A stretch of 64,000 bases of DNA, taken from assembly GCA_023457435.1 (NCBI GenBank), contig JAEWLS010000005.1:124001-188000 (forward strand), given 5' to 3'. Every line of letters begins with the position of its first letter. Position 1 is the stretch's first letter. The notes beneath the pieces are model-generated. The model saw only the letters and a list, made by a program, of their open reading frames with translations, had not been told where the DNA came from and searched no databases. A program made the translations under genes and the position numbers. The stretch comes from Pseudomonadota bacterium (GTDB lineage Bacteria; Pseudomonadota; Alphaproteobacteria; Rhizobiales; Rhizobiaceae). Shown here piece after piece: positions 36,092 through 45,074 of the stretch.

Positions 36092-37144
36092 CTACTTGAT
36101 GCCGGCTCCGGCGATCCCGGTGGTGATGAATCGCTGCAGGAACACGAATACGAGGACGACCGGCACCATCGTGATCACGGTCATCGCCAGCAGGAAATGC
36201 CACTGCACGTTTGTCTCGCCAGCGTATGTGTTGAGCGCGACCTGCAGCGTATAAAGCTCCCGCCGCGACAGAACGATCAGTGGCCACAGGAAGTCGTTCC
36301 ATCGCCATACGACGGAGAAGATCGCGAGCACAGCAAGCGCCGGCGCGGTCAGTGGCAGAACGATGCGCCAGTAAATCTGCCATTCTGACGCCTTGTCCAT
36401 CCGCGCGGCGTCGATCAGCTCGTCCGGGATCGTCAGCATGTACTGCCTGAGCATGAACACGCCGGTCGGTGTCGCCACGGTCGGCAGGATCACCCCCCAC
36501 AGCGAGTTGAACAAACCCATTCCAGCGATGACCGAGTAGAGCGGCACCAGGATGACGGACAACGGTATCATCAGCGTCGCCACGATCAGCACCATGACTG
36601 TGGCGCGGCCGCGAAAATTGTACTTCGAAAGCGCGAACGCCGCCATGGAATTGGTGATCAGCGTGATGATGGTTGCCATCACGGTCACGAACACCGAGTT
36701 CGACAGATAGCGGAACATGTCGAAAGCGAGGAAAGGCTGGACGTAGTTCTCGGTCGCGAACGATACCTGCCGCACCGGCGTGCGGTCCTGGATATTGACG
36801 CGCACGATTTCCGCCGGCGCCTGCGGATCGACCATCTGGGCGACGGTGCCGATGCGCCGCACCTCTGCGAGCGTCTTCGTCGAACCGTCAGGCAGCCGCA
36901 CCTCGAAGAGCGGCAAGGGCTGATCGTAGCCTTCCACGTTCGCGACCGCGGTCACGTATGGCAGGATCGTCGGGGGAAACTCCGCAAGCGCCGCCGGCGT
37001 CTTGAACGACGAATTCACCAGCCAGATGGCGGGCCCGAACATCAGGACGAAACCGCCGATCAGCCAGAACCACGTGAACACGTCGGTCCAGTGCCAAGCT
37101 TTGCCGCCACGCCGGCGCAGGAGAAACTCAGCGGCGCGGCTCAT
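36092..37144 (-). CDS. Carbohydrate ABC transporter permease, MalG type (350 aa)
   Basis: An inner-membrane permease of the CUT1 MalG family. One membrane helix lies near the N-terminus (FGPAIWLVN region), then a 120-residue periplasmic loop, five more helices, and the coupling EAA motif (ELIDAARMDKASEWQIYWRIVLP). The periplasmic loop is longer than usual. The ATG at 37144 overlaps the stop of the first permease by ATGA (37141-37144); the frame is open further upstream but only as a shadow of that gene. It works with the MalF-type permease, binding protein and ATPase of the same operon. Confidence 0.92.
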   Translation of the reverse strand: MSRAAEFLLRRRGGKAWHWTDVFTWFWLIGGFVLMFGPAIWLVNSSFKTPAALAEFPPTILPYVTAVANVEGYDQPLPLFEVRLPDGSTKTLAEVRRIGTVAQMVDPQAPAEIVRVNIQDRTPVRQVSFATENYVQPFLAFDMFRYLSNSVFVTVMATIITLITNSMAAFALSKYNFRGRATVMVLIVATLMIPLSVILVPLYSVIAGMGLFNSLWGVILPTVATPTGVFMLRQYMLTIPDELIDAARMDKASEWQIYWRIVLPLTAPALAVLAIFSVVWRWNDFLWPLIVLSRRELYTLQVALNTYAGETNVQWHFLLAMTVITMVPVVLVFVFLQRFITTGIAGAGIK

Positions 37145-38157
37145 CGCTTGCCACGAGCTTCGTTGCGGCGGCCGATGCCGAGCTGCAGCAGGGTCAGCAC
37201 GACCAACACCAGCCCCATCAGGATCGATGCGGCAGAGGCAAGCCCGGGGTTGCGCAGGTGCGAGGCGAAACCCACCTCGTAGATGTATTGAGTCAGGTAA
37301 AGCGTCGCGGTACCCGGCCCGCCCCCGGTCAGAACGTAAACCTCGTCGAAGATCTGCACGGCGCGGATCAGAACGAGGACCAGCACGACGATCAGGTTTG
37401 GCCCGAGCAGCGGCAAGGTAATGCGCCAGAAGACTCGCCACGGCCGGGTGCCGTCCATTTCGGCCGCCTCATAGAGATCCTTTGGTATCGCCTGCAGCCC
37501 GGCTAGCAGGATCAGTGCATAGAACCCGACATGTGCCCAGATCGAAACGCCGACCGCTGCGGCAAACGCCCAGCCGCGCTCGATCAGCCAGTTGACCTGT
37601 GTGATGCCGAGTTCGTAGAGGCCTAGATTTAGCAGTCCCTGCCGCTGGAGGATCCAGCGCCAGATCAGGCCGACGACGACGGGCGACAACAGGACCGGAA
37701 AGAAGAATACTGCGCGCCAGAAGCTCCGCGCCCTGATTTCGCGATTGAGCACCAGCGCAGTGATCAGCGCCACAACCACCATAAGCACGACCTGCACAGC
37801 CACGAAGCCGGCTGTGTTCCACGCGGCAGTCCAGAAAAGGTCTTCGGCGCAACTCTTGGGATCGAGATAGTTCGAGCAGTCCAGCAGCCGCTCGTACTGA
37901 GCGAGCCCGACGAACGTTCGGTCGCCGAGGAAGAGCGGCAGGCCACCGGTTGTCGAATAGACGATGTTCAGAACCAGCGGAAACAGCACGAAGATGCCGA
38001 ACACGAGCATGTTCGGTGCCAGAAAGAACAGGGCCATGCCCCCGTAGCCGCCGAGGCGCTGCAATGCACGCAACGGCGGGTCGAGCAGACTTGCGAGGCA
38101 GCCGACCGGCGCCATGACGATGGCGCCGGCTCTGCTTGCGGGCGATGCGCTCGGCAT
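37141..38157 (-). CDS. Carbohydrate ABC transporter permease, MalF type (338 aa)
   Basis: A CUT1 permease with six or more predicted helices (ALFFLAPNMLVFGIF being the first) and a coupling EAA loop reading LYEAAEMDGTRPWRVFWRITLP. A 50-residue periplasmic loop after helix 1 has two Cys. The ATG at 38157 is 20 bp after the binding-protein gene; an internal ATG at 38115 is an alternative. It pairs with the MalG-type permease that overlaps its stop. Substrate probably an unsaturated uronide or rhamnogalacturonan oligomer, from operon context. Confidence 0.92.
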   Translation of the reverse strand: MPSASPASRAGAIVMAPVGCLASLLDPPLRALQRLGGYGGMALFFLAPNMLVFGIFVLFPLVLNIVYSTTGGLPLFLGDRTFVGLAQYERLLDCSNYLDPKSCAEDLFWTAAWNTAGFVAVQVVLMVVVALITALVLNREIRARSFWRAVFFFPVLLSPVVVGLIWRWILQRQGLLNLGLYELGITQVNWLIERGWAFAAAVGVSIWAHVGFYALILLAGLQAIPKDLYEAAEMDGTRPWRVFWRITLPLLGPNLIVVLVLVLIRAVQIFDEVYVLTGGGPGTATLYLTQYIYEVGFASHLRNPGLASAASILMGLVLVVLTLLQLGIGRRNEARGKR

Positions 38158-38177
38158 CGCGGCCAACCGTGCCGCTG

Positions 38178-39437
38178 CTACTTCGCGGCCGCGACCTGGG
38201 CCTTGATGTCCTCGTCCATGCGCTTGAAGGCGTCGTCGATCGACATTTCGCCGGCCATGGTCTGGCTGATCCGGGTGACGAGCACGTTGTAGACCGGGGT
38301 GGCCCACTTCCATGCCGGCAGCGCATTGGCCGCCGGAAGCACCTGGCCGGTCGCCTTGACGAAGGTCTCGAGCGCACCCTTCACGTTCGGATCGTCGGTC
38401 TTGAAGTCGATCTTGCCGGCAGCGACGCCCTTGTGCGCGGGCAGGAACAGCGTGCGCTCTGTGAACTCCTTCACCACCGCCTCGCTGGCGAGGTAGTCCA
38501 TCACCTTGCCGACCTCGGCCGGGTTCTTGGTGTACTTGATGCCGACCAAAGCCGCGCCGCCCGGCAGGCCCGAGCAGCCGGCCGTGCCGCACGGCGAGCC
38601 GGTGGCCACCCAGTCGAAATTCTTGCCGATCTTGGTCGAGAGCGCGGCGATCTGCCAGCTGCCAGAGTAGTAGAAGGCAACCTGGGCGTTGATGAAGTCC
38701 TCGATGCCGGGGCGATAGGTCGTGCCGGCTGCCGAAACCCAGGTTTCCTTGTTCATGAGGCCGGACGCGGTCCAGTCCACGAGCTTCTTGGCAAAGGTTT
38801 TGGTTCCCTCGTCGATGCCGGCCGGCATGCGATCAGCCCCGATGTAGTTGCCGCCGTAGGAAGCGATCGGCGCCGAGATGCGATGGCCGGAGCGGTCGAT
38901 GACGAAAGCTGCGTTAAGCTTCTGGCTCTCTTGGACCTTGGCCGCAGCCTCCACCCACTCGTCCCAAGTCGCCTTCTCGCCCGGCATCGGGACGCCGGCC
39001 TGCTCGAACAGCGTCTTGTTGGCAAAGCCTCCGGTCAGGGTCAGCTGCGTCATGAAGCCGGTGATGGCGTCAGACCCGTCCGGCCGCATCCAGTCGAACT
39101 GATCGCCAAAATTCTTTTCCCAGTACGCCGCGTCCGCGATGTAGGGGCGCAGGTCCAGCCAATGTTGCGCGATGGTCTTGAGATTGGTGACGCGGGCAAT
39201 GTCCGGACCGCGGCCAGCTTCGAGTTCGACAGGGAGCTGCTCCTGAACGACCTTGTAGCCTACGTCGTCGAGGATCACGTTGATCCCCGGATTGTCCTTC
39301 ATGAACCGCGCAAGCAGGTCCTTGATGACCTCCCCCTCAACGCCGTCCGTATACCACATGATGCGCACGTCGCCGGCGAGAGCCGCCGTCGTCGACATCA
39401 GGCCCGCTGCAAGAGCCGCAAGCAAAGTCTTCTTCAT
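38178..39437 (-). CDS. Sugar ABC transporter substrate-binding protein (419 aa)
   Basis: An extracellular solute-binding protein family 1. The signal peptide is MKKTLLAALAAGLMSTTAALAG, cut after ALA. The mature part has the usual two-lobe pattern (ELEAGRGPDIARV, FYYSGSWQIAAL, GLPGGAALVG). AGGAGG at 39445-39450 stands seven bases before the ATG at 39437 but almost touches the ATG at 39443, so the second is the likely start. It captures the substrate in the periplasm for the two permeases downstream. Confidence 0.94.
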   Translation of the reverse strand: MKKTLLAALAAGLMSTTAALAGDVRIMWYTDGVEGEVIKDLLARFMKDNPGINVILDDVGYKVVQEQLPVELEAGRGPDIARVTNLKTIAQHWLDLRPYIADAAYWEKNFGDQFDWMRPDGSDAITGFMTQLTLTGGFANKTLFEQAGVPMPGEKATWDEWVEAAAKVQESQKLNAAFVIDRSGHRISAPIASYGGNYIGADRMPAGIDEGTKTFAKKLVDWTASGLMNKETWVSAAGTTYRPGIEDFINAQVAFYYSGSWQIAALSTKIGKNFDWVATGSPCGTAGCSGLPGGAALVGIKYTKNPAEVGKVMDYLASEAVVKEFTERTLFLPAHKGVAAGKIDFKTDDPNVKGALETFVKATGQVLPAANALPAWKWATPVYNVLVTRISQTMAGEMSIDDAFKRMDEDIKAQVAAAK

Positions 39438-39483
39438 GGTCATTCCTCCTTCTCGCGGCTCCCGGCCGCTGTTCTTCTAAATC

Positions 39484-41985
39484 TCAGCGGCCCGGCAGCA
39501 TCTGTGCCGCTCCTGTTACCGTCCATGTTGCCGGATCGACGACGCGGCCCTCTGCCTCCGCCTTGCCGTCCGCATGGAAGCGTACCTCACCGTATTCCGG
39601 GTCCGCGACAACGAGAAGACCGCGCTGCTCACGCTTCAGGGAAAGCGACGAGAAGCGTTCGGCAAAGGCCTGCAGGCTATTGGCAGTACCCAGTCGCAGG
39701 ATCCATATCGCCTTGCGGCCGGGCACGCGCAATTCGTTTCCAGCCGTCGGCCCGCGCGTCACAAGCTCGACGGGTCGGCTTGCCGAAAGCAGGACGATCG
39801 TCTTGCCGGCGCGCGCATAGGCAAGATCGCCATCTACCTCGGTCTCGTCGAACGCGTCGCGCGGGAACCATGCATGCGTAAAGCCAGGCTGCTCGGCAGC
39901 GCAATCGAAGACAGCTACTGCAAGGCCGCGATATTGATGGACGCGCGGAAGCGTGCCGGACCCACCCCAGTAGGACGGCCTGCCATAGCCCGAATGTATC
40001 GTCTCGCCAGGGTGGTTGATCCATACTTGTGCGTCAGGGTCATCGCCGAGCCGGGCTTGAAGCACCGTCTCCTGGTAACCCCACTCATTCCAGCGATAGG
40101 CCGCGGCGCTGCCGAGAGCGAAGTCGCGCGTCTTGTAGTGGTAAAGCTTGGCGATGCGGTCCTGGCCCTGGGCAAAGGTCCATTCCTGCGCACCCGCGCG
40201 GCCGAAATTGGCAATGCCGGCCAGCTTCGCCGGAAGCTTAAACTTGTGATCCCGTATGCACAGCGCCAGCTGCGGCAACGCGTGAAAGCGCATGCCGTAG
40301 TTGCCCTTGCCCCAAAGCATGCGCGCCATGCCGGACAGTTCGAGCGAGCGCGAGGCGCGGAGCGTGTGCTCGTAGGAGCGGCCCTGTGCGCCCGTCAGTG
40401 TGCCGTGATGCGCAGAACGCGCGACGATTTCGAGAAGGCGGACCATCGTCTTGTTGGCCCGCCTGCGCACGTCGGCATGCGGGGCGAGCGCGTAAAGTAT
40501 GGTCAAGCCCTTGAGATCTATGGGGAAATACGGCGCCGAATTGAACTCGGCCATCTCCCACTTCTCGAAATGGTCGAACCAGGCGCGAACGCGCTCCAGC
40601 CCGACCTTCGACTGCTCGACGCCGGTGCGCCCGGACCGCAAAAACCGCGAATCCGGCAGGAAATGGCCGGCCAGATAGGCTGCGGTGTGGAAAAGCAGCG
40701 CGTGGTTCTCGGAAAAATACCACTGAACGTCGTTGCCCGGCTCGTCCATCCAATAGCGGTAGCCGAGCGTCGCAGCGTCGATTTTCTTGCGCAGTTTGGG
40801 CGAAATCGCGTCGCCAAAGGCATGCCGCGCCCAAAGTAGCGGCACGAGGATGAAGTCGGCGCAGTCGTGGCAGTCCTCGATCGCCGGCAGCGCACCGGCA
40901 ATCATGGCGTCGGTCTCCTTGCCGCCGCGCCCCGTGGCGAGGCGCGCCAGGGCGCGCACCGTGTCGCTCTCGGCGTGACCGGAAACCTCGTCCAGCGCTT
41001 CGGCGATGCGCGCCTCCAGCGTCGCCGGCGCTGTGCCCTGCCGCTCGGCGTGGCATATCTCGACGCCGAAAACGCGGCTGGCGGTGAAACCGTCCTTCGA
41101 CAGCGCAACCTTGAAGTGGCGGAAGTCGGCGGGCAGATCGGCGGTGTCCGCAATGGGCAAACGCGTCGCGCCGGCCTTGAGCTTACGCGAGAACGCCGTC
41201 GGCTTCTCGATCGACATGAAGTCGCCTTCGATCGTCACCCTGACGTCGAGCGAGACAGGCACCGGCGCGTCTGTAACCAGCGCAACCTCGCCGCCGCCAT
41301 AGGCTGGCCGCTCGAAGTGCATCGCCTCGAGCGCGTCCTCCATCGCCGCCGCGATCTCACCTGCGACGGTCGTCGGCATGGCGTGCTCGACCTCGGGACC
41401 GGACAGGTAGTCGAGCTGGAAGAAGTAGCGGGCGTCGCGTTCGGCCAGATCGTCGAACCAGATGGCGATCTCGTTCGCACCCGACACGAGTTCGGCCGAG
41501 AATTCCTGCTGGGCTTCGAGATTGCGCCCATAGGGCGCCATCCAACCGATCTCCCTGCCGTTGACGAACAGGACCGCGCCGCCACAGGTGCGCAGCCGCA
41601 GCGTAGCCTTACCCTTTGCGGCGGCTGCGACCACCGTGTGCGCCCAGGTTCCGAGCAAAGTCGGCCGGAACCAGAAACCCGACAGGTCGACGCGCGGGGA
41701 ATCGAACGGCAGCCAAGTGCGGGTTGCCTCGAAACTTCCCTGCGGCTCCGGGCGCTTGCCGCGGCGCTCGGCCGCGAACTGCGTCCGGCAGGGATACTCG
41801 TGCGGAATGAAATTCTTGTGCTTGGTCAGGAAGAAGAAGGGATCCATCTCCCCCTTCATCGGCTGGTCGGCGACGTCGTAGCGCGCCTCGCTGGTGGCGC
41901 CGAGGCGCCAGTAGACAATCTGACCGCCGGCCGCCAGCGGCCGTCGCAGCGCAGTTCCCGCCTCAGCCTTGGCGCGCACGTTCAT
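39484..41985 (-). CDS. Unknown enzyme in uronate operon, alpha/alpha-toroid-like (833 aa)
   Basis: I cannot assign a family. The first 250 residues form a beta-rich, jelly-roll-like region (LFVNGREIGWMAP, NEIAIWFDD), as in sugar-binding or lyase domains. From about 340 to 640 helices alternate in the pattern of an alpha/alpha toroid, including VQWYFSENHALLFHTA and SYEHTLRASRSLELSGMARMLWG. No signal peptide is visible, so it should act in the cytoplasm. The ATG at 41985 overlaps the kduI stop (ATGA). Position between kduI, GH105 and the sugar importer suggests a lyase or hydrolase for an intracellular uronide or pectin fragment. Confidence 0.85.
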   Translation of the reverse strand: MNVRAKAEAGTALRRPLAAGGQIVYWRLGATSEARYDVADQPMKGEMDPFFFLTKHKNFIPHEYPCRTQFAAERRGKRPEPQGSFEATRTWLPFDSPRVDLSGFWFRPTLLGTWAHTVVAAAAKGKATLRLRTCGGAVLFVNGREIGWMAPYGRNLEAQQEFSAELVSGANEIAIWFDDLAERDARYFFQLDYLSGPEVEHAMPTTVAGEIAAAMEDALEAMHFERPAYGGGEVALVTDAPVPVSLDVRVTIEGDFMSIEKPTAFSRKLKAGATRLPIADTADLPADFRHFKVALSKDGFTASRVFGVEICHAERQGTAPATLEARIAEALDEVSGHAESDTVRALARLATGRGGKETDAMIAGALPAIEDCHDCADFILVPLLWARHAFGDAISPKLRKKIDAATLGYRYWMDEPGNDVQWYFSENHALLFHTAAYLAGHFLPDSRFLRSGRTGVEQSKVGLERVRAWFDHFEKWEMAEFNSAPYFPIDLKGLTILYALAPHADVRRRANKTMVRLLEIVARSAHHGTLTGAQGRSYEHTLRASRSLELSGMARMLWGKGNYGMRFHALPQLALCIRDHKFKLPAKLAGIANFGRAGAQEWTFAQGQDRIAKLYHYKTRDFALGSAAAYRWNEWGYQETVLQARLGDDPDAQVWINHPGETIHSGYGRPSYWGGSGTLPRVHQYRGLAVAVFDCAAEQPGFTHAWFPRDAFDETEVDGDLAYARAGKTIVLLSASRPVELVTRGPTAGNELRVPGRKAIWILRLGTANSLQAFAERFSSLSLKREQRGLLVVADPEYGEVRFHADGKAEAEGRVVDPATWTVTGAAQMLPGR

Positions 41986-42818
41986 CGAAGCTCCGCCACC
42001 TTCACCGGCGCGACGTCGTTGTAGGCCTGGTTCTCGCCTGTCATGCCCCACACGAACGCGTATGGCCCCGTGCCTGCCCCCATGTGGATCGACCAGGCCG
42101 GCGAAATCACGCAGTCGCCGTCGGAGACGATCAGGTTACGCGTGTTATCCGGCCGTCCCATAAGGTGCACGACCCGATCTTCCGCCGCGAGATTGAAATA
42201 GCAATAAGCCTCCATGCGGCGCTCGTGCAGATGCGGCGGCATCGTATTCCAGACGCTGCCGGGCGCGAGGTCGGTTATACCCATCAGCAGCAGGCAGGAC
42301 GGCGCGACCTCGGGGTGGATGTACATGCGCAATGTGCGTCTGTTGGCGCGGTGCGCATCTCCGAGGTCGAGTGCCTTCGCCTCCGCCCGGGTGATCAGAC
42401 GATGGGCAATGTCGGCTCCGGCGGGCACCGAGTTCATGTAGAAGCGCGCCGGTGTGGCCGCGTCGCTGCTCTCCAGGGTCACGTTTTTCGCACCGCGGCC
42501 AACGTAAAGGACGTCGCGGCTGCCGAGGCTGAAGCTCACGCCGTCAACCGACACCGTGCCAGCGCCACCGAGGTTGGCGATGCCCATCTCGCGAGCGTCG
42601 AAGAAATGCGGGGTGCCAACATCGGCGCCGTCACCGAATGCAAGCGCGGCGTCCGTCGGAACCGCGCCGCCGACGATCATGCGGTCGACATGGGTGTATA
42701 CGAATTCAATCGCACCGGGCGCGAAGAGGCCCTCGACCATGAACTCGGCACGGAGCCGCTCCGTGTTCATGCCATCGATATCGGCCGGCGAAGCGCCGTA
42801 GAGCACGCGCATGGTCAT
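41982..42818 (-). CDS. kduI: 5-keto-4-deoxyuronate isomerase (278 aa)
   Basis: 4-deoxy-L-threo-5-hexosulose-uronate ketol-isomerase, which converts the spontaneously opened unsaturated uronate from pectin breakdown to 3-deoxy-D-glycero-2,5-hexodiulosonate. Length is 278, identical to E. coli KduI, and the zinc ligands fall at the same positions: His196, His198, Glu203 and His245. The ATG at 42818 overlaps the GH105 stop (ATGA at 42815-42818); ATG 42812 is possible. The next step (KduD) is not in the window. The enzyme is cytosolic and uses the product of the GH105 gene upstream. Confidence 0.97.
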   Translation of the reverse strand: MTMRVLYGASPADIDGMNTERLRAEFMVEGLFAPGAIEFVYTHVDRMIVGGAVPTDAALAFGDGADVGTPHFFDAREMGIANLGGAGTVSVDGVSFSLGSRDVLYVGRGAKNVTLESSDAATPARFYMNSVPAGADIAHRLITRAEAKALDLGDAHRANRRTLRMYIHPEVAPSCLLLMGITDLAPGSVWNTMPPHLHERRMEAYCYFNLAAEDRVVHLMGRPDNTRNLIVSDGDCVISPAWSIHMGAGTGPYAFVWGMTGENQAYNDVAPVKVAELR

Positions 42819-43918
42819 GCCGCCGCCTCGCCGCGGGCTTCGGCATGGATCATACCTTCGGTAAGGCACAGTATAGCCAGCGCCTGACCGTAGCCCGTCG
42901 GCTGTATAGGGATGTCGCGATAGTGCTGGAGATCGTGACCCATACGGGTACCGTAGGACACGTTCTGGAGCACGCCGTCCGCGTCGATGTTGGCAACCAC
43001 CGCGTCGAGCGCGCGCAGGCCGGCTTCGCGGCAGCCTTTCGGACCGATGCCGAGCCGCGCGGCCTTCAACAGGCCATAGCCGAACCCTGCAGTCGCCGAG
43101 AGTTCTTCGTACGAATCCGGATCGTCGAGCAGCGTGTGCCATGCGCCGGAAGGCGCCTGAAGTTTCAAGAGCGTCTCGACCTGGGCGCCGAGCACGCCGA
43201 GCAGGAACTGCTCCGCCGGCTTCGGCACGCCACCCATCTCGATCAGGTCGAGGATGCAGACCGTGACCCAGGCATTGCCACGAGCCCACAGCGCGCGCGC
43301 GAAATTGTGCCGGCCGGCGAATGTCCAGCCGTGAAACCAGAGGCCAGTATGCGTGTCGGCAAGATAGCGCGTGTGCACCAGGAACTGCCTCACGGCCTCG
43401 TCGACATAGTCCTGTCGCCCGGCGGCCCGCCCATAGGCAGCAAGGAAGAGCGCCGCCATGAACAGCGTGTCGTCCCAGAGTTCGTCGTCGTTTATCTTGT
43501 CGGACACGTCGTGCTGGAAACCGTCTTCCGGCGTGCGCGGCATGTCGCGCACCGTACGCTGTGCCCAGTCGGCCAATGGCCGCTCCCAGCGCTTGTCCCG
43601 CGTCTCGGCCCAAAGCAACGCCAGCGGCAGCATCGGCGCGGTCGTATTGATGTTCATTTTCGGCAGTCCGGCCGCCAGACGGCGCTCGAACCATGCCTCG
43701 AGCGTGCGGCGCAGTGCCGGGTCGCCACTGTGCTGCCACAGCCGAAACATCCCGTACAGGCCGACGCCCTGCGGCCACTCCCAGGAATCGAAGCTGATGT
43801 AGTCGCCCGCGGTACCGTCGAGGTTCGGCTCGTCGAAACGGCCGCCGTCGCGCAGGCCGGTAAGCCCGTGCACAAGCCGGTCCAGCAGCGACCCAAGGTC
43901 CCTGGCGTGATGGGGCAC
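42815..43918 (-). CDS. GH105 unsaturated rhamnogalacturonyl hydrolase (367 aa)
   Basis: Glycoside hydrolase family 105 (YteR/YesR type), an alpha/alpha-barrel that removes the unsaturated galacturonic residue from rhamnogalacturonan or pectin disaccharides. Features include DYISFDSWEWPQGVGLYGM, the catalytic-type Asp in DDTLFMAALFLA, HGWTFAGRHNFARALWARGNAW, and a late SATAGFGYGLLKA. It lacks a signal peptide, so it should be cytoplasmic and act on imported oligomers. A GTG at 43918 is chosen because GGAGG lies at 43923-43927; upstream sequence is the shared promoter with lacI. It is the first gene of the seven-gene operon. Confidence 0.9.
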   Translation of the reverse strand: MPHHARDLGSLLDRLVHGLTGLRDGGRFDEPNLDGTAGDYISFDSWEWPQGVGLYGMFRLWQHSGDPALRRTLEAWFERRLAAGLPKMNINTTAPMLPLALLWAETRDKRWERPLADWAQRTVRDMPRTPEDGFQHDVSDKINDDELWDDTLFMAALFLAAYGRAAGRQDYVDEAVRQFLVHTRYLADTHTGLWFHGWTFAGRHNFARALWARGNAWVTVCILDLIEMGGVPKPAEQFLLGVLGAQVETLLKLQAPSGAWHTLLDDPDSYEELSATAGFGYGLLKAARLGIGPKGCREAGLRALDAVVANIDADGVLQNVSYGTRMGHDLQHYRDIPIQPTGYGQALAILCLTEGMIHAEARGEAAA

Positions 43919-43972
43919 GGTTCCTCCCTGGCGCCTGCCAAGCGCGATGAAGAGGTTCCACAGCGTCCGCCG

Positions 43973-44000
43973 TTGCGCAATCTGAAAGTTTTTTGCACAA
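43973..44000. promoter_or_regulatory. Candidate LacI-family operators upstream of GH105/lacI
   Basis: In the 109-bp divergent spacer, TTGCGCAA (43973-43980, a perfect palindrome) and TTGCACAA (43993-44000) lie 20 bp apart, the spacing of same-face tandem operators. LacI-family sites are typically palindromes around a central CG. The assignment to the adjacent regulator is by position only. Confidence 0.35.
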
Positions 44001-44027
44001 TGTCGGTTCACCAGCGGGGGAAAATCG

Positions 44028-45074
44028 ATGAACGCGTCTTCGGGCGGCAAGCGTGGCACGCCGAGCCGGCGCGTCCGTCTGGAGGATGTCGCCGCGCGCT
44101 GCGATGTGTCGGTCAGCACGGCTTCGCGGGCACTAGCCGGCGGCAAAGGCGTACGCTCCGACCTGCGAGCGCACATCGTCGAGACCGCCAAGTCGCTGAA
44201 CTACAAGTTTCCCGCCTCCATTGCCGGCCGCAAGGTCATATTGGCGGCAAGCAGCGCGGCGATGCTCGACCACGTGCGCAACCAGTTCACCACCCATGTG
44301 CTCGAAGGCCTCAACCAGCGCGCCAAGACGCTCGATGTCGAACTGGTGTCCCGGCCTATCGGCGGCGAGGCCGAGGAGATCGCGATGCTGCGCGAAGCGC
44401 AGGACGATCCCGAAGTCGCCGGCTGCCTGTTCCTGACGCTGGATGACGAAACGGTCCTGACGCTGACCACGGGCTTCAAGAAACCCATCGTGCTGGTGAA
44501 TGGCGACGACCCGTCGATGCGCCATTCCAGCGTCACGCCATGCAACCGCTCGGCGGCGCGGCTGGCGACGGAGCACCTACTCAATCTCGGACATCAGCGT
44601 GTGCTCTTCCTGATGCGCCGCGGGCGCCGCACCATCGAACGCCGCTTCGAGGGCTGGCAGGACGCACTGCGCGCCGCCGGCATCATCAGCTCGGCGGCAC
44701 TGGTCGAGGAAGTGAACGACTGGCTGCCCGAACTCGCGGCTCAGGCGGTGAAGGACCGGATCGCTCGCCAAGGCCTCGATTTCACCGCGGTCCTTGCCGC
44801 AGGAGACAGTCTCGCCGTCGGCGCCATGCTAGGCGTCGAGTCCGCCGGCTACAAGGTTCCCGACGACGTATCGGTCATGGGCATGGACGACCTGCCACAG
44901 GCGGCGTTCCACAATCCGCCGCTCAGCACCATGCACATACCGATGCGCGAAATCGGCGCCGCAGCGCTCGACCTGCTCCTCGACGATCTCGACGGCATGA
45001 AGCTGCCGCCGCGACGCGTCGAATTCGCCTGCCACATCGTCGAGCGCCGCTCGACGGCGCCGGCGCGTACCTAG
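44028..45074 (+). CDS. LacI-family transcriptional regulator (348 aa)
   Basis: The N-terminal helix-turn-helix reads VRLEDVAARCDVSVSTASRA (residues 16-35), followed by a periplasmic-binding-like effector domain (FLMRRGRRTIERRFEGW, VSVMGMDDLPQAAF). It is divergent from the GH105-kduI-importer operon with 109 bp between starts and likely represses it until a uronate or oligosaccharide binds. It also may control itself. The C-terminus converges on the aldo/keto reductase with a four-base overlap. Confidence 0.9.
   Translation: MNASSGGKRGTPSRRVRLEDVAARCDVSVSTASRALAGGKGVRSDLRAHIVETAKSLNYKFPASIAGRKVILAASSAAMLDHVRNQFTTHVLEGLNQRAKTLDVELVSRPIGGEAEEIAMLREAQDDPEVAGCLFLTLDDETVLTLTTGFKKPIVLVNGDDPSMRHSSVTPCNRSAARLATEHLLNLGHQRVLFLMRRGRRTIERRFEGWQDALRAAGIISSAALVEEVNDWLPELAAQAVKDRIARQGLDFTAVLAAGDSLAVGAMLGVESAGYKVPDDVSVMGMDDLPQAAFHNPPLSTMHIPMREIGAAALDLLLDDLDGMKLPPRRVEFACHIVERRSTAPART

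Noticed and set aside
41982..44000. 672-aa kduI fusion
   Set aside because: The part before 42818 is a shadow of the GH105 gene; the remainder matches KduI at its exact length of 278.
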